Below, in pieces: positions 12,821 through 25,457 of a stretch of DNA of 64,000 bases. This stretch comes from Sphagnum magellanicum (Eukaryota; Streptophyta; Sphagnopsida; Sphagnales; Sphagnaceae). A program made the position numbers and the translations under genes. How positions within the stretch are numbered: position 1 is the first letter of the stretch; every line of letters begins with the position of its first letter. The stretch lies in the NCBI GenBank assembly GCA_021904315.1, contig CM038910.1, forward strand, positions 20,088,001-20,152,000. The letters run 5' to 3'. The notes beneath the pieces were generated by a model. It searched no databases. It had not been told where the DNA came from and saw only the letters and a list, made by a program, of their open reading frames with translations.

Positions 12821-14623
12821 TGACGCACTCCCAACTCCTTAAAGGACTCAAATGGGAGCCCAAGTAAAAATGTCGCAACCTCACTTTGGCCAAGTGTGGG
12901 GGTGAAGCCCAACACTTGGAAAAGTTGAAGATTTGGAGTCCTCTGGGACTTCTGAATGTTTAGAGCTCAACAGCAAGGCCCAAAACACCTCGCATTGAGG
13001 TGTTCTTGGTGTCATTGGAAAGGGCTTGAGACGTAGATATCGAAAATGGCCTCGCATTGGCCATTCGGACATCTGCAGCCCAAGTTATGGGCAAAAGAAG
13101 GGCCGGGAGTCAAACTGGCAATTTGACTCCTGACCACTAAAAGTCAGGAATCGACCTTTTCCCGACGTCCGAATTGAGAGTGCGACACGGCGTTGGAAAG
13201 ATCTCGACAAGGGCTACAACTTTGGTTCACACCTCGTTGCGATTGGACACCACAGTCGGGAGTTATGGCCGTTCAAAGTTTTGGGAGTCCAACCGGGACA
13301 GTTTCAGGACTCCATTTTGGGAGTCCCAACAAAATGTGCCATTTGGATGCAGCCTCGGCGACGAGCTGCAGAGAATACTATAGGGAGTAAGGTGGTGGCT
13401 TACTCCCGAGTCCGGGCCGTGATGAGTCTTGTGTGTCCAAGTGCCCGTGGCAAGTCCCAACACCCAAGGATGTCCCGAATGCTAAACTAACCTCTTGTGG
13501 TTGGTTTTTGGATGCAGATTCACACGATCTAAACTAATCCCTCTTCCTAGTTTAATCCCTAGGCTCCCAACTCGACCCTCTACCCCTTTTAAGAGTTGGA
13601 AGCCGAGAGCGCGCCGTTAAGTCACAATTTCCGCAACTTGACTTTGTGAAACCCTCAAGTGGGTTTCGCCCTCGTGACTTAGGAACGTGTCAAAAAAACA
13701 GCGGAAGAGAGAGGAGTCGGAGCACGCTCCCTAGCTCACAACACTTTAAGGGGTAGAAGGGCGTGTTGGAGCACCGGGATGGGACTAAGAAAAGTTGACA
13801 AGCTTCATTCACTCACACGGGCCTGCACACAACCCACACAAAATGGTTAGTGCATAGTTGAAGCACCCTCGGTGCTAGGACGAACCACGGGCAACACGGA
13901 CACACAAGACTCACCACGACCCGGACTTGGGGGAAGCCACCACCTTCCCCCTATAGTATACTCTATGGCTGGCCACGGAGCCCACATCTAAATGGCTTTT
14001 CTCTCCCGGGACTCCCGAGTGGGAGTCCCGAAATCCTGCCAGCTGGGACTCCCGCGACTTTGGAGCCCCATAACTTTGCGAGCAAACCTCCGATTGAGGT
14101 GCGGTCTGAAGCAAAGTTATAGCTCTCGTCAAGAGCTTTCCAATGGTATGTTGCACGTTATTTATAGACAAATAAATCGGGTAGATTCCCGGCTTTTTTC
14201 TGGTCGGGAGTCAAATTGGCAGTTTGACTCCTGGCCCTTCTTTTGGCCATAACTTGTGTTTCAGATGTCTGAACGAGCAATGCGAGCTCATTTTAGATAT
14301 CTACATTTCAAGAGCTTTCCAATGATATAAAAAACGCCACAAGCCATTGAGTTTTGACCCCTCAAACCACTCTCTGAAGTTTCGGAAGTCCACCGGGACT
14401 CCATCTCCCAAAGTGGGAGTTGTCTTGGGAGTGTGAATGTTCACTCCCTCACACTCCTTCACACTTTCTTACACTCCTGGGAGTATGTGATGTGACTCCC
14501 CGGCCTCCTCTTGGCCCGCAACCTTGTAATGCCTTTGCCTTGACTCCCGGGCTTCCTTCCTCTTGGCCCGCAACCTTGCAACCCCTTTGCCTTCGTCGCG
14601 AGCCCAAAGCTAGGGTTGCGACA
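12821..14623 (+). mobile_element. Solo LTR (outer copy), interrupted by a nested LTR
   Basis: Starts TGACGCACTCCC and ends GGGTTGCGACA, so it has TG...CA termini. A perfect 5-bp target duplication TGAAA flanks it at 12816-12820 and 14624-14628. After removal of the nested insertion (12871-13692 plus one 5-bp duplication) it is about 976 bp. It aligns throughout with the solo LTR at 46833-47925: TGACGCACTCCCAACTCC start, GAGGAGTCGG block, GGTGCTAGGA block, GGCCATAACTTGTGTTTCAG block and AGGGTTGCGACA end. No gag-pol region lies next to it, so it is a recombined solo LTR. Confidence 0.9.
12871..13692 (-). mobile_element. Nested solo LTR in opposite orientation
   Basis: On the + strand it begins TGTCGCAACC, the reverse complement of the family's 3' end GGTTGCGACA, and finishes GGAACGTGTCA, the inverse of a TGACAC start. 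It therefore lies reversed inside the outer LTR. AAAAA at 12866-12870 and 13693-13697 is the probable 5-bp target duplication; it is low complexity, but the outer LTR resumes exactly afterwards (GCCCAAGT before, CAGCGGA after). Length is 822 bp. It is a diverged relative of the outer copy: inverted GGCCCTTCTTTTGCCCATAA and CTTTCCAATG blocks are recognisable. Being inside the outer LTR, it inserted later. Confidence 0.85.
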
Positions 14624-14628
14624 TGAAA

Positions 14629-17600
14629 AGACACGTTAGAAACACCTTAAGGAACATTTGGTTGGATAAGATTTTTTTTCTTTGGGCAAAAGGGGACACC
14701 AAGCAACATTGAGGACATTGGATATGATGTTGGAAGGTGCCAAGGGCATCGATAAGTACATAGTGGATGCAGGGGCACTCTGGTAAAAAAATTCATTTTT
14801 TAATTTTCTTTCAAACTAGAAGGGGCATTGGGGGCCATTTGAAAAGCATAATATGAAGGACATAGGGGGACATTGGAAAAGGACCAAAGTTTTTGGTTTT
14901 TAAAACAACAAAGGTCACCAAAAAGGACATTGAAAATGTGAGAGTATCCAATAAGTCACCAAGGGATGTTAAGGGTGTAAGAAAGGTTAATGTTTTTGGT
15001 AAGTGAAGATTAAATTTCATGTTCTAAAATGGATGGTTGTGAAAATGATTTCATGAATATCTATATGGTCATGGATTGTCAATGTCCAATTACTAATAGT
15101 GCTAAGCAATGCAAAACACAAGTTTGTCTTGATGAAATTTTTATAATGAATTTTAGAGGAATGAAAAAGAAATCAATGAAAAATAACAAGTTTACAAAAT
15201 AGGGGAATTTATTATGTACATCATTGAACTTCTTTATTATGTGTAGTAAAGTAAAAATAAATCAACAAAACTATAATTGCACAAATTGGAATAAAATTGG
15301 TGTTTTTAATTCATCCTTATCAAATATAATATGGTGACAAACATGTGGTGTTCATGTTATGGACGGACAAAGTTTTCCAAAGACCTTGATGAGTAAATTT
15401 TTCAATTAGTGTTTACTAGCAACATTCTATTTAATGTTACAATTGAATATATGTTTTTGTGGATTAAATTTTCTAATAAAATGGTCTTGATGAAATTCAT
15501 TGCTTTAGAGGGTTTGCATATGGATATATATAACTTATTTAAGTTTACTAGCATATTAAACTTAATTTGAGATTTTTTAAAAATTTGCACATTTATCTTG
15601 TTGTTTACCTATTTTCTTTACAAGTATTATGTTAGTATTTGATTCATCATTTTATAAAAAGCTTTTATTTTATTTGAGATTAGGGCTATTTCCACACATT
15701 CAATTTTTGATTACTAATTTGGAAATTTACATAATGGATTCATTGTTTGAATTTTCTTTTCAATTTCCATGGAGCATCTTATTTTTCTTTGTTATATTTA
15801 TGCCTTTTTTTTTCTCTAGTTTATTTGCTTTACCTCCTTAGTTTTGAATATTTTTTCATGTTGTGAAGCATGTTAGCAAACTTGGTTATTCTTTTGTGCC
15901 ATGTTTTTTGGGTCAATTTTGCATCATATTTCACTTGAAGACTTTTGAGTTGCTTTCACATTTTACACTATTTAAATTAAAAAGTGTCACCATATGTAGT
16001 TGAAATTGCTGTGTACAACATATTTCCATGTGAAATTTGAAATTCATACATTTGCCTTAAAGTTGTCTGTTCCCTTTTAGATACATGATTTCACTTTTGG
16101 CTATCCAAAAAATTGTCCTTGGAATTCAACTAATTGTATGTAAAAACTACATCTCCCAAGCAAAATGCCAATGCCAATGAGAAGCATGTTTGGAACCATG
16201 CACATAATTTAGCAAGGTGGTTCTAGGGGTGCAAATATTTAACCATTCAACACTTTCAAAAGCAATGAAACATGCACATTATGCAAATCACCAAATTTGA
16301 CAAGTTTTTATCACAGTGACTACGGAATTAGGCCCTCACTAAGTTGAACTAGTGATGCGATTGAGGTCAAACTTGTGAAGCAAATTTGCGAAGTGTGCAC
16401 TCCATGTTGGGCAACGAACAAGACTCAAAGAAAACAAGAGATCATGCAAGTATGTTACAACCTGAAACCCATCACAAGTGGGAGCATCTCCACCCATAGA
16501 CCCTTAGATTTAGGCCTCTATCATGGTATACTGCATTCAACATACAGTATAAATTATTCCCCCATCCCCACCCATAAACATGAAAAATTGGACAGTATGA
16601 ACTGAGAGACAATTTAAATGTCTGTGCCAGAGCCAAACCTTATGGCCAGCCAATCAAAATTCGATGAAGAAAATTCAAAACTTGCCAGTTTGTCTCACCA
16701 AAATGATTTTTACCCAGCATTTTCGTACAGTTCCTTGAAGCTGGTAAAAGGTAGAGCAAAGCCTAACAGGTGCTTGAGAAGAGTGTAATAAATATGATCT
16801 GACTATTGATCCTGTTTTCTGATGTGGCCAATCATAATGATTGGGCCCAGGTGGTTTGGTATTAGTAGTCTCCCACCTATTCGCAGTCTTTTAGTTTTAT
16901 GGCTATGGTTGGAAAAAAGGAAATAACTAAACTTGGATGTTACAAAATAGTTTTGTTGGGTCGCACACGGAGCACACCCCTGGAGTCTGGAGATGCTCGC
17001 TGGCAAATATCTTCAGTTTCACTACCGCAAATTTTATATTTTTGTTTTTAATCCAAGCAAGTGTGAGAATTAAAAGGTGGGACTCAGGAAAACAAGCACT
17101 TAGGAGAACAGTCAACCAAGCTACCAAGCATTTTCTTGCTTTGCAGAGAGATCCTACAATTGCTCATGTAGTTCTACTACTTCCCGTGTTGCCTATGGGC
17201 CGGAGATTGCAAGGTAGGTTGGGCTTGCTTGCTCAGTGTTTGGTTGACCCTGTTGAAGATTATGATATCAGCAGACAAGTTCCTCTCCAGTGATGAGGCA
17301 GAAAGAGATAATAAGTCAATCCGACAATCTGTCCCAATCGCAAGTTGATGCACCAAACAAAGGAAAAGTGAAGATGTCTCAAGTGAAGTCACAAGCATTG
17401 CTTTCTGTGTAATTTACTGCCTGAGCTACTACCTGGTAGCACTAAGTCGGCCTAGTCGACTACTCTTAGTCATGGACTTTGTCTTGCTCCCTACTTCCTT
17501 CTTTCTTAGGAATTTTTAACACCGTCCCTTCCAACCAAATTCACACTTTCCCACCTAATATCATCCATCACATAATGGAAAAGTCTATTAGGCAAATGGA

Positions 17601-19658
17601 TTCGGAATCTCAGTGAAATTAGGCCCTTTTTTTTTTTAAAACTTTTTTCTTGAACTAGCATAATCAATGGAGAATAGAGGGAATCAGCACATTAGAATTG
17701 AGCCCTTGAGCTTAGTCATCATTTTCAAGAGTCTAGCTTGAGGAGCAGCTTTCATGAACAGCTTTTAAACTTTATGTTGTTAAGCATGGCAGGTGCACAC
17801 CCTCCCCCTTCTATTGTGTTTTAAGTTTGAAGAGTTGGTGCCCACATGGCATTATTTTTTCTAGAGATATAATAATGTTTTAGGGTTTGTGCTTAAGATG
17901 ACAATGTGCATTATTTTAAGATTCATGCTTAAGGTGTGCTTAAGGTTCAAAATATTTCAGAAATTAGTCAATTTTGAGGCATATTTTTCAAGAATTAGGT
18001 TGCAGGTGTGATTGACAAATAATTTTTTGGCACATTCCCTTTGATTTAATTTCTGCCCAACTTGGTACCTAGGTTTGAAATTGTGCCAATTTTGTGCTCT
18101 TGTGGTTTGTCAAATTTGGTAACCATCTTGCATGGTTTTGGTGCCTTGTCCTGTTTTTGATCTTGTCCTTTTGCTAAGAAACGCTGGCAATTTGCAAACG
18201 ACACACTCAGGCAATTGACCTTGGCACAAAACTTATGACACAAACTTGTTCCTAGCAAATGCTTCTTGGGAAACCTCCCTCATCACCATTTGCAAGTTCA
18301 AGGACATTGTGCTGGTTCATTGTTTGCTACTGTTTGCCAATTTGGACTGATTTGAAGCAAATTGAATCCTTGAGTTAGGCTGCACCTTGGTTCCTAGCCT
18401 CATTCCTGGTCCTCCAAATCAGGAGCTCTCCTTTTAGCACTGTTGTCTGGTCCAAACCAATTGATTTTCCCTCCAAGACAGGTGCCAACCAAGTAGGTTT
18501 AGCCTCAATTTGCCATTTTTTGGTCTTGGACCCTCTTCTAAAGGCCTTGGGACCAATTTAAAGCTTTCGACCAATAAGATTGCTTGAATTCATTGGTCCC
18601 TGGACCTTGCACCCTCGTCTAAAGTCGCCCTAACTCATTAAAAAATACAGCTTGCTACAATTTTTGTGTAAGGTAAATAACTCAAAAGTAGGCTGTTCTG
18701 GGAATGAGGGCCCTGTGTGAGGAGGGAGTTGAGTGCCTAAATTCTCAGAACAGGCCTATTACAAATCCTTACCAGTGTTGGGTGGATATCATTTTTTTCT
18801 GATATTTTGCCAATTTCGGTTTTTAGAACGATTTCTAAGAAGTAGGTTGGATCTTAAATTTCTTTTTATTTTTTCTCAATTGTAGTATTCATCAAGAATA
18901 TCAATTTTTTTTAAAAAAAATCAGAATATGGATTTCACATTTCTGAATATCTTATAAAATAGTATTTGTCAGATATTCAAGGTGGTTCTCACATCCTAGA
19001 TAACAACATTCAAAGAATTTTACTACAAAATCTATATTCAAAAGGTTGAAATTATAAATTACAAATTACTTGTCCACAAGCTCTTCACAATCAAAAATCT
19101 TGTTGTCATGTTTTTTTAGTTTTTTTCAACTTAACTCTATTAAGTTAGAAGGTGAAAAACAACCCACGCTAAAATCATTTGATCAATTCTTGCTTATAAA
19201 TATTAAATTATTTAAATTATCTATTTAGAGCTTACATCTCTTCAAATTCATCAATATTCTAGCCAAGAAAATAATCCTTTCAATTGCAATTTGAAACCCC
19301 ACAATCCCAAGGATTTAATTAGCAAGGAAAACAATAGTTGGAAACAATGCTTCATGTTTTCCCCACTAGTCTAGAAGACACTTAATGTCCTTTGCATCAA
19401 CTTAACATTTTTGGAACATTTTCATTCCTTATTTAGTAACTCCCTAACTAGCTCATTGGTTTTAGCAATCATCTTTAAAATGTCAAGACAAAAGTTTTCA
19501 TCATTCAAGTGATAGGATTTGAAGATAATGTTTATCGCTTTTTGAAAGGAAAGCGATCTCAATTGAAACAATTATATATGAAATAAGGCCAATGCACTTG
19601 CCCAATGGGCATGTAGCAAAACCAGTGGCAAAGGCTCATGGCATATTGGACAAATTGA
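14629..19658. other. Spacer with no supported gene
   Basis: AT-rich sequence with short open frames only. The longest (16937-17293) shows no domain. The 17.8-18.7 kb part is less AT-rich and contains loosely repeated phrases such as TTTGCCAATTTGG, but I could not define a repeat unit or element ends. Confidence 0.5.
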
Positions 19659-19765
19659 AAGACAATTGTGAAGGCAAGAAATATGTGTGATGCACAAGGG
19701 AACCAAAGAAGGCCTTCAAAATATGGAAGAGGTGGGAAAACACTTGCTGAAGCATTAATGGTAAG

Positions 19766-20129
19766 AATTCCTTGCAAGTTTATGAACTTAAGTTATGTAT
19801 TGTTGTTGGTTTGTGTAGAAGATGGGTTCACCATATGGTTGGGTGTGGGTGTGTGTTGTAGAAACAAACTAGGGCCAAGAACCATAATTCCTTACAAGTT
19901 TATGCACTCAATTAAGTTTATGCTTTGTTGTTGGTTTGTGTAGAGTAAAGGCTCACCATTTGGTTGGGTGTGGGTGTGTATTGCAAAGACAAAATAAAGG
20001 TAAGAGCCAAAATTTCTTGCAAGTTTATGGACCTAAATTCTACTTCATTGTAGGTTTGTGTAGAAGATGGCCTTACCACATGGTTGGGTGTGGGTGTGTA
20101 TTCTAGAAACAAATTAGGGCCAAGAACCC
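19766..20129 (+). repeat. Minisatellite, three ~120-bp units
   Basis: Three consecutive units at 19766-19885 (120 bp), 19886-20010 (125 bp) and 20011-20129 (119 bp). Each starts AATTCCTTGCAAGTTTATG or a close variant, contains GGTTTGTGTAGA in the middle and GGTTGGGTGTGGGTGTGT near the end, and closes with an AAGAACC/AAGAGCC-like segment. Units differ by substitutions and small indels, so the array is not recent. Confidence 0.85.
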
Positions 20130-21811
20130 TTTACTCACAAAAATAGCAGCTACAAGGCAAAAGTTTGAACAAACATATGTCAAGATGGTGTGCTACCTAA
20201 AGTTTTGCCACCCAATGTTTCGTTTTGTTACATCATAATGCCAACATTGTACTTGTGCCAACATTCCAATTAGCACATATGGTTTAGTGCCTTTAAGCCA
20301 ACTCACACCCTAGTTATATCTTTGACAATTTAGATTTTCTTATTTGTTAATATTATGCAAATTCATGCCGTTGCTGAATATTATGTTCAATGTGTTTTTT
20401 AGTCCAATCCAACAAGTCTAGGAAATCTTAGTTTGAAAGGGTAACCCTCAACCCTTGGCCCTTATATAGCTAATGCAGTAGATAATACCATTTGCTTGAA
20501 AGGAAAGGCAAGAACTTGGTTGCAAAATTTGATGCAACCGGTGCACATGATGGGCTGGGGAGTTGGGAATGTGTTACCTTCCACCTTTTAATTATTTAGT
20601 TCCATAACTTAGTATGTTTCCCAAAGATTGCAAATATTTGAAATGGGTAGTACATTTCAACGTTTTGTTGAATTGTGAGTCTATGTAACTTACAATATAT
20701 AAATTGGAAATGAGGTGCAACTAGGGGCCTTTTGAATTAATTAATATTTTTTTGTATTGTAATGTATGTAAATGATGTGACCATAACAACAACAAATGAA
20801 GTTTCTACAATCACAACTCAGGCATTTGATAGCGTGCTTGAGAGCCCACATCCCCAAGCACTTGCAATTGGTGTGGTGAGTAAAATACATATGGCCTAAA
20901 ATAATATAACTACTAGAATTTAAAGAAATAGCCCAAGTTGTATGTATATTGGATTTTTCTTGTCATCTTTTGGGCCTAACAATAGGTCATGGTGATAAGA
21001 CAAACAATGTAAGTGTTATTTTGTAGTCCACACAAATACATGATGAAGATGAAGTCATCCTACTTCCAGCAGCACATGGGACCCTAGACCAAGGTCCAAC
21101 CAATGTTGTAATGAATTAAGTTTGCATATGACAACTTTTGGTTGAAATTTACAACTTAAATCCAAGGAGATGATTTTTAATTATCAAAGATGGATTGTTT
21201 TGCTATGTTTTAGTTTATTTTGCATGATATTTTTTTGTCAACATAGATTTAAAATAATGTAAAAATTATTATATGTATGGTTTGGTTCCATGTGAATAAT
21301 AGGGCAAGAAGGCAAGGAAACCAACCAAAACAAATCCTCCAATGTTGAGATCCCAAGGACATGTGGCAAAAGAGCAAGCTTCAACTACAAAAGCCCAACC
21401 CTTGCTATAAGTGCCCCCACCATGTCTTTGGTGATTCTAATTAGGCAAGGTTCAATTTCATTTTTTTGTTTACATTCCAAACTTATATTGTATTAAACAA
21501 TACACTTGTACTTGGAGATTGTTGTTTATGTTATAACTTTCATGTGCAATTTTCCAAAGGTGATTCAATGTTCTTGATAAGCAAACATCATACAAGTGGA
21601 ACAACTAATGGTCAAAGCAAACATTTCATTGTAAGATGTGGAGTAGTATCTGGTGTTATGTTTCATGGGGTTCCTATTGGAGATGGTGTTTATAAAGTGG
21701 AGGTGCAAGGTGTGATGCTCCCAAAAACATCTTTGATGTTTCCAAATTCTAAAGATAACCCTCCACAACTATTATTCAAGGATGTGAAAGGTCAATTCAC
21801 ACATTGGGGGA

Positions 21812-21836
21812 GGGGGGGGGGGGGGGGGGGGGGGGG
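21812..21836 (+). repeat. G25 homopolymer tract
   Basis: Twenty-five uninterrupted G bases, preceded by GGGGGA. It sits in the transposon-derived frame, where it encodes poly-glycine. Such a run is unusual in this AT-rich surrounding and is prone to sequencing and assembly error. Confidence 0.95.
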
Positions 21837-22129
21837 TGCAAGTATGTGAAAACCTTTTCCTGATAATGTGTGGCATGTAGCTTAAAGCCATGAACTTCAT
21901 TTGCATTGTGTCATAGACCATGTATAAGCAAGATGTAATTTTCTTTGATTTGTAATCTCCTTGTTGTATCTTTGTCTCATCAAATCAATAAAATGAAATT
22001 GGCAACTTGTGAATTTGATTACAAGATTGTTCTCTCATGGTTTGAATTACTTGCATCCTCAATTTGCATTGCTTTAGGTATTATAGCCATTTAGGATTTA
22101 GTTTGCTTTGCAATGAATGGAGTTGCATG

Positions 22130-23026
22130 GGTATCTTTGTTTGCTACTAGTGTAGTGAAAACTATCCATTTTAGGCAACTAATGTAGTCACACGTATGGT
22201 GCACCTTGTAACTTTCATAGTCACATATGTAGTTATAACAGTGCTATATTATGCAACTATTATAGTTGCACATATAACCCCATTTCTAATTGTATGGATG
22301 TTCTCTTAAGATGCCACGTGTATGTCCATGATGGATTCAGTATATGTATGTATATATCAAGATCAATGGCTATAGATTTTAAATGAACAAATGTAAATAT
22401 AAATTAAATATATTTAATTATTTAACAATGCCATATGGCACATTATAGTTAATTATTTAAACCATTCATTGACACATGGCAAAATCAAGGTCTTAGGCAC
22501 AATAATCATAACATTTATTATTTATTAAAATTTAATTAAAACTAAAATCTATTAACACGTGTACATCATCTGACATATGCTCCTTGCCAAATAATCCCAT
22601 AATATTTTGCCACATGTACATCATCCAACGACCAGTTTATATTTGATTGATCAATGGATTTATACCATGTGGAGACATCTTAATCGAATATGTATCACCT
22701 CATGGTGTCATATGTGACTATTAGCATAAGTCATATAAGTAATCGCAAATGATTACACCATGTCATCGTATGTGACTACACATATTAGTTTTAAAAGAAG
22801 TTGCAAAAGAGCGTGCCACATTGGCAAAATGTTTGTTGGATGAAGAGTTTATGTAAGTCGCAAGTTGGTGCAACTACCATTTGGACTTGTTGCCATGTCA
22901 CTCTTTTGGAACTAGAATTTTATGCGATTTATCAAAGGCAACTAGAGGATTTTGTAGTTGCATGTGTTTTTTACGACTAAAACCTAGTTGAAAACCTAAT
23001 CATTAATATGCAAATTCCTTGTAGTG
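22130..23026 (+). mobile_element. Probable 3' end of a CACTA element
   Basis: The segment ends CCTTGTAGTG at 23026, the inverted form of a CACTAC terminus, and is followed by TTT. It is packed with subterminal-like motifs in both orientations: GCAACTA at about 22165, GCAACTATTATAGTTGCAC at about 22255, AAGTTGC at about 22800, TCGCAAGTTGGTGCAACT at about 22860, GGCAACTAGAGG at about 22940 and TAGTTGCATGTG at about 22960. Dense short subterminal repeats are typical of CACTA ends. The matching left terminus was not found. Confidence 0.45.
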
Positions 23027-23400
23027 TTTAACCATTTTGATTTTAGCCATAATTATTTCATTCATAATTATTTTAGCCATAATTATTTTTTGCATAATTA
23101 TTTTTGTCGTAAAATATTTATTCATTAATTAGTTTAGCCATACTAACTTTATTAGTGGTTAATTTAGCCAAATTTATTTACTCATGATTAGTTTAACCAT
23201 GGTTAATTTTTCCATAATTATTTTACCCAAATTTAATTTAGTCATTATATAGTTAACCATTGTTTATTTAGATATGGTTAATTGGACCATAATTAGTTCA
23301 GTCATGGTTATTTTTTACCATAATTATTTTTAATTTTTGGTTGGTTTAGCAATTATTAGTTGAATAATATTTAATTTTTCCATAATTAATTTTCCTACGT
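23027..23400. repeat. Degenerate ~20-bp AT-rich repeat array
   Basis: About 370 bp of loosely repeating variants of TTTAGCCATAATTATTTT, with substitutions such as AACCATGGTTAATT. The spacing is irregular at roughly 18-25 bp. No gene. The 870 bases that follow, up to 24272, are AT-rich spacer. Confidence 0.6.
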
Positions 23401-24272
23401 TAAATTAATCACCTATAACACATATTTAATTAATTTTGGACTTTGAAAAAGTCCAAAAATAAAAACAATGAATTTTGAAATTTTAGAGATAAATAGAATA
23501 ACATCTTCAACTTAGTGGGCACCAAACAAAGTGTTGAAATGACAAATTTTCAGAAGAAATTTTTTCAACATTAGAACAATTAACATACATGACAACAAAT
23601 AAACTTGGTGGCCACCAATGGGTATAATTGTCCCAACTTAAAACATATTAAAACATATACATTAAACATTTAACCTTGAATAGGAAGAAATTTGTTTATT
23701 ATGAAATATGAAATATGAATTTCACCCTCTGCAGCCAACAACCAAAGTAAACCTCAAGTGCAAGAAAAACAATGATTATCAATATATTGATTTCAAACAA
23801 ATACATTGATTATCAAAAAATATTTCACCATCCATATAGGAATTTGGAATATGAACTACTAAAACTAAATTTCCACTCTACAAAGTAACCAACAATTGAG
23901 GAATTGTTTAACCTTTTAAACCAAGAGCCAAATATGCAACTACATCTTTTGCCTTTTTAAAAAGAAAAACTAGTTGACAACATGATTTTCTACCAATTAG
24001 AACTACAAATGCCTTTGCACAATCTACAAACAAAGATTAAAATCCACTGGAATGAATAATTAAAATCTCCCCAAAACTACAAACCTTAGACTGATGAAAT
24101 ATAAAATAAAAACAAATAATTAAACCAATGTTAAATGAAAAATATGGAAAACATAACTAAAACAAGGATGGGTTTAAGGTTTACTTAGGACATCACTTAA
24201 AAGAAGTTGTGATATTACCAGATCCCCATTCAAACTTCCTTCAAATTGCTTGAACTAAGAATAAGATAGATA

Positions 24273-24960
24273 TCAAGAACTAAATAGTGACGTCAAAAAC
24301 TCCATGATGACTAAAAAATGGGTGTAAACCGTCTTTGCAAAGGGAAAATCCTTCAACACTAGCCACAACCAAGATGCAAGGTTTAACCATTGCACCTTAT
24401 TTCTAGATAATTCATGTCCTTTGAATGGTTCAAAGAAAAGTCCGCTCCATTTTGCATTTTGAAGGGCCTTATTAGGCTCATCATCAATGAAGAATGTTTG
24501 ATCCATGTGCCCATAAGGCATATCTACAAGCAAGGTGAACTCGATCAAAGTCTTTCAAATAGCAATAAACTTAGCGTTGTTGCAATGCATTGTTCACATC
24601 CCCAAACAAACACAAATTGATCCATGAAAGTTTTGGTCATCAACAAAGATAGAATTTGAAGGATGTCTTCCAACAACATACATGACCAAATAGCAATGTA
24701 AAAATGTTAAAATGCTCGAAAAAGGAAATCTTGTACTCCAACATGAATTTCCAACTTGGAAACGTCTAAATTCTTCCTAGTCTTTCATTGATCCCCTTGA
24801 AGAAGGGCACACTTTGGAAAGTAACAAAGGACACCATTGACATTGCAAATGAAGAGTTTTTTAGTTGTGCCAAATTGAGGTCGAAAAGTCTAAATTTACT
24901 TCTTTGCATTAAAAAAATAAACATCATGCACCTACCAAAAAGAAGAAAGGTTAAAGCAAA
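24273..24960 (-). pseudogene. FCP1/NLI-like phosphatase domain remnant, copy C
   Basis: Minus-strand reading gives KDFDRVHLACRYALWAHGSN at the end of an FCP1 homology domain, then FIDDEPNKALQNAKWSGLF with the conserved DDEPxKA block of plant NLI-interacting-factor-like phosphatases, and VLKDFPFAKTVYTHF towards the C-terminus. The N-terminal part (about 24750-24830, FFKGINERLGRI) is out of frame and interrupted by stops. No catalytic DxDGV motif survives. It is the last of three similar remnants along the minus strand. Confidence 0.5.
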
Positions 24961-25457
24961 GAGAATTTAAAGAATGCATAGAATCCTCCATCCTTGTCAT
25001 AAGAGATGTTAGTCGAACACCAAATTTACAAGAATTAAGTTGATATCCAAAATATGGAAGGATAATTTTGATCGGAATTTGGTAAGAACATGGACTAAAA
25101 ACACACATATCATGACCTAACAACCAATAGGTAGATGAGGGACAAGATCTAGCAGCCATTAGGTAGGTAGATGCAAGAGAACATTTGGCAACCACTAGAT
25201 GGTCATAACAGTGGGAAGTTCGACCCAAGGTCCACTAGGTCAAAACCAAATGCCTTAAAGACAAAGAATACAAACAACATTCAAGAAATAAAATTTATCA
25301 AAAGGAAAGTTTTAAGATATTTAAACAAGCAAAATTTGAGGATGAGCAATTAATAAGATACTTTTTGTTTCAATTTCAATTTCGCACTGTTATAAAAAAT
25401 GGGTTGGCAAGTATGACAACATTTCACAAATAACATTTAAAGAAGTCTTGGATTATC

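Larger units (their letters stand above)
19659..21849 (+). pseudogene. CACTA (En/Spm)-type transposon gene remnant with DUF8039-like domain
   Basis: The clearest part is 21550-21805: a frame with VVSGVMFHGVPIGDGVYKV, then VKGQFTHW. This resembles the DUF8039-like domain found in plant En/Spm (PttA-type) transposon proteins, where a GxxxHGxPLxxxxxKV pattern is followed by a GxFIxWP motif. Upstream, 19668-19760 (GNQRRPSKYGRGGKTLAEAL, then a GTAAG) may be an earlier exon of the same type. The frame runs into a G25 tract at 21812-21836 and stops at 21849. The pieces between are broken. The CACTA-like 3' end at 23026 supports the assignment. Family recall only; exons are uncertain. Confidence 0.4.

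Noticed and set aside
16937..17293. 118-aa open frame
   Set aside because: No recognisable family and no supporting neighbouring exons.
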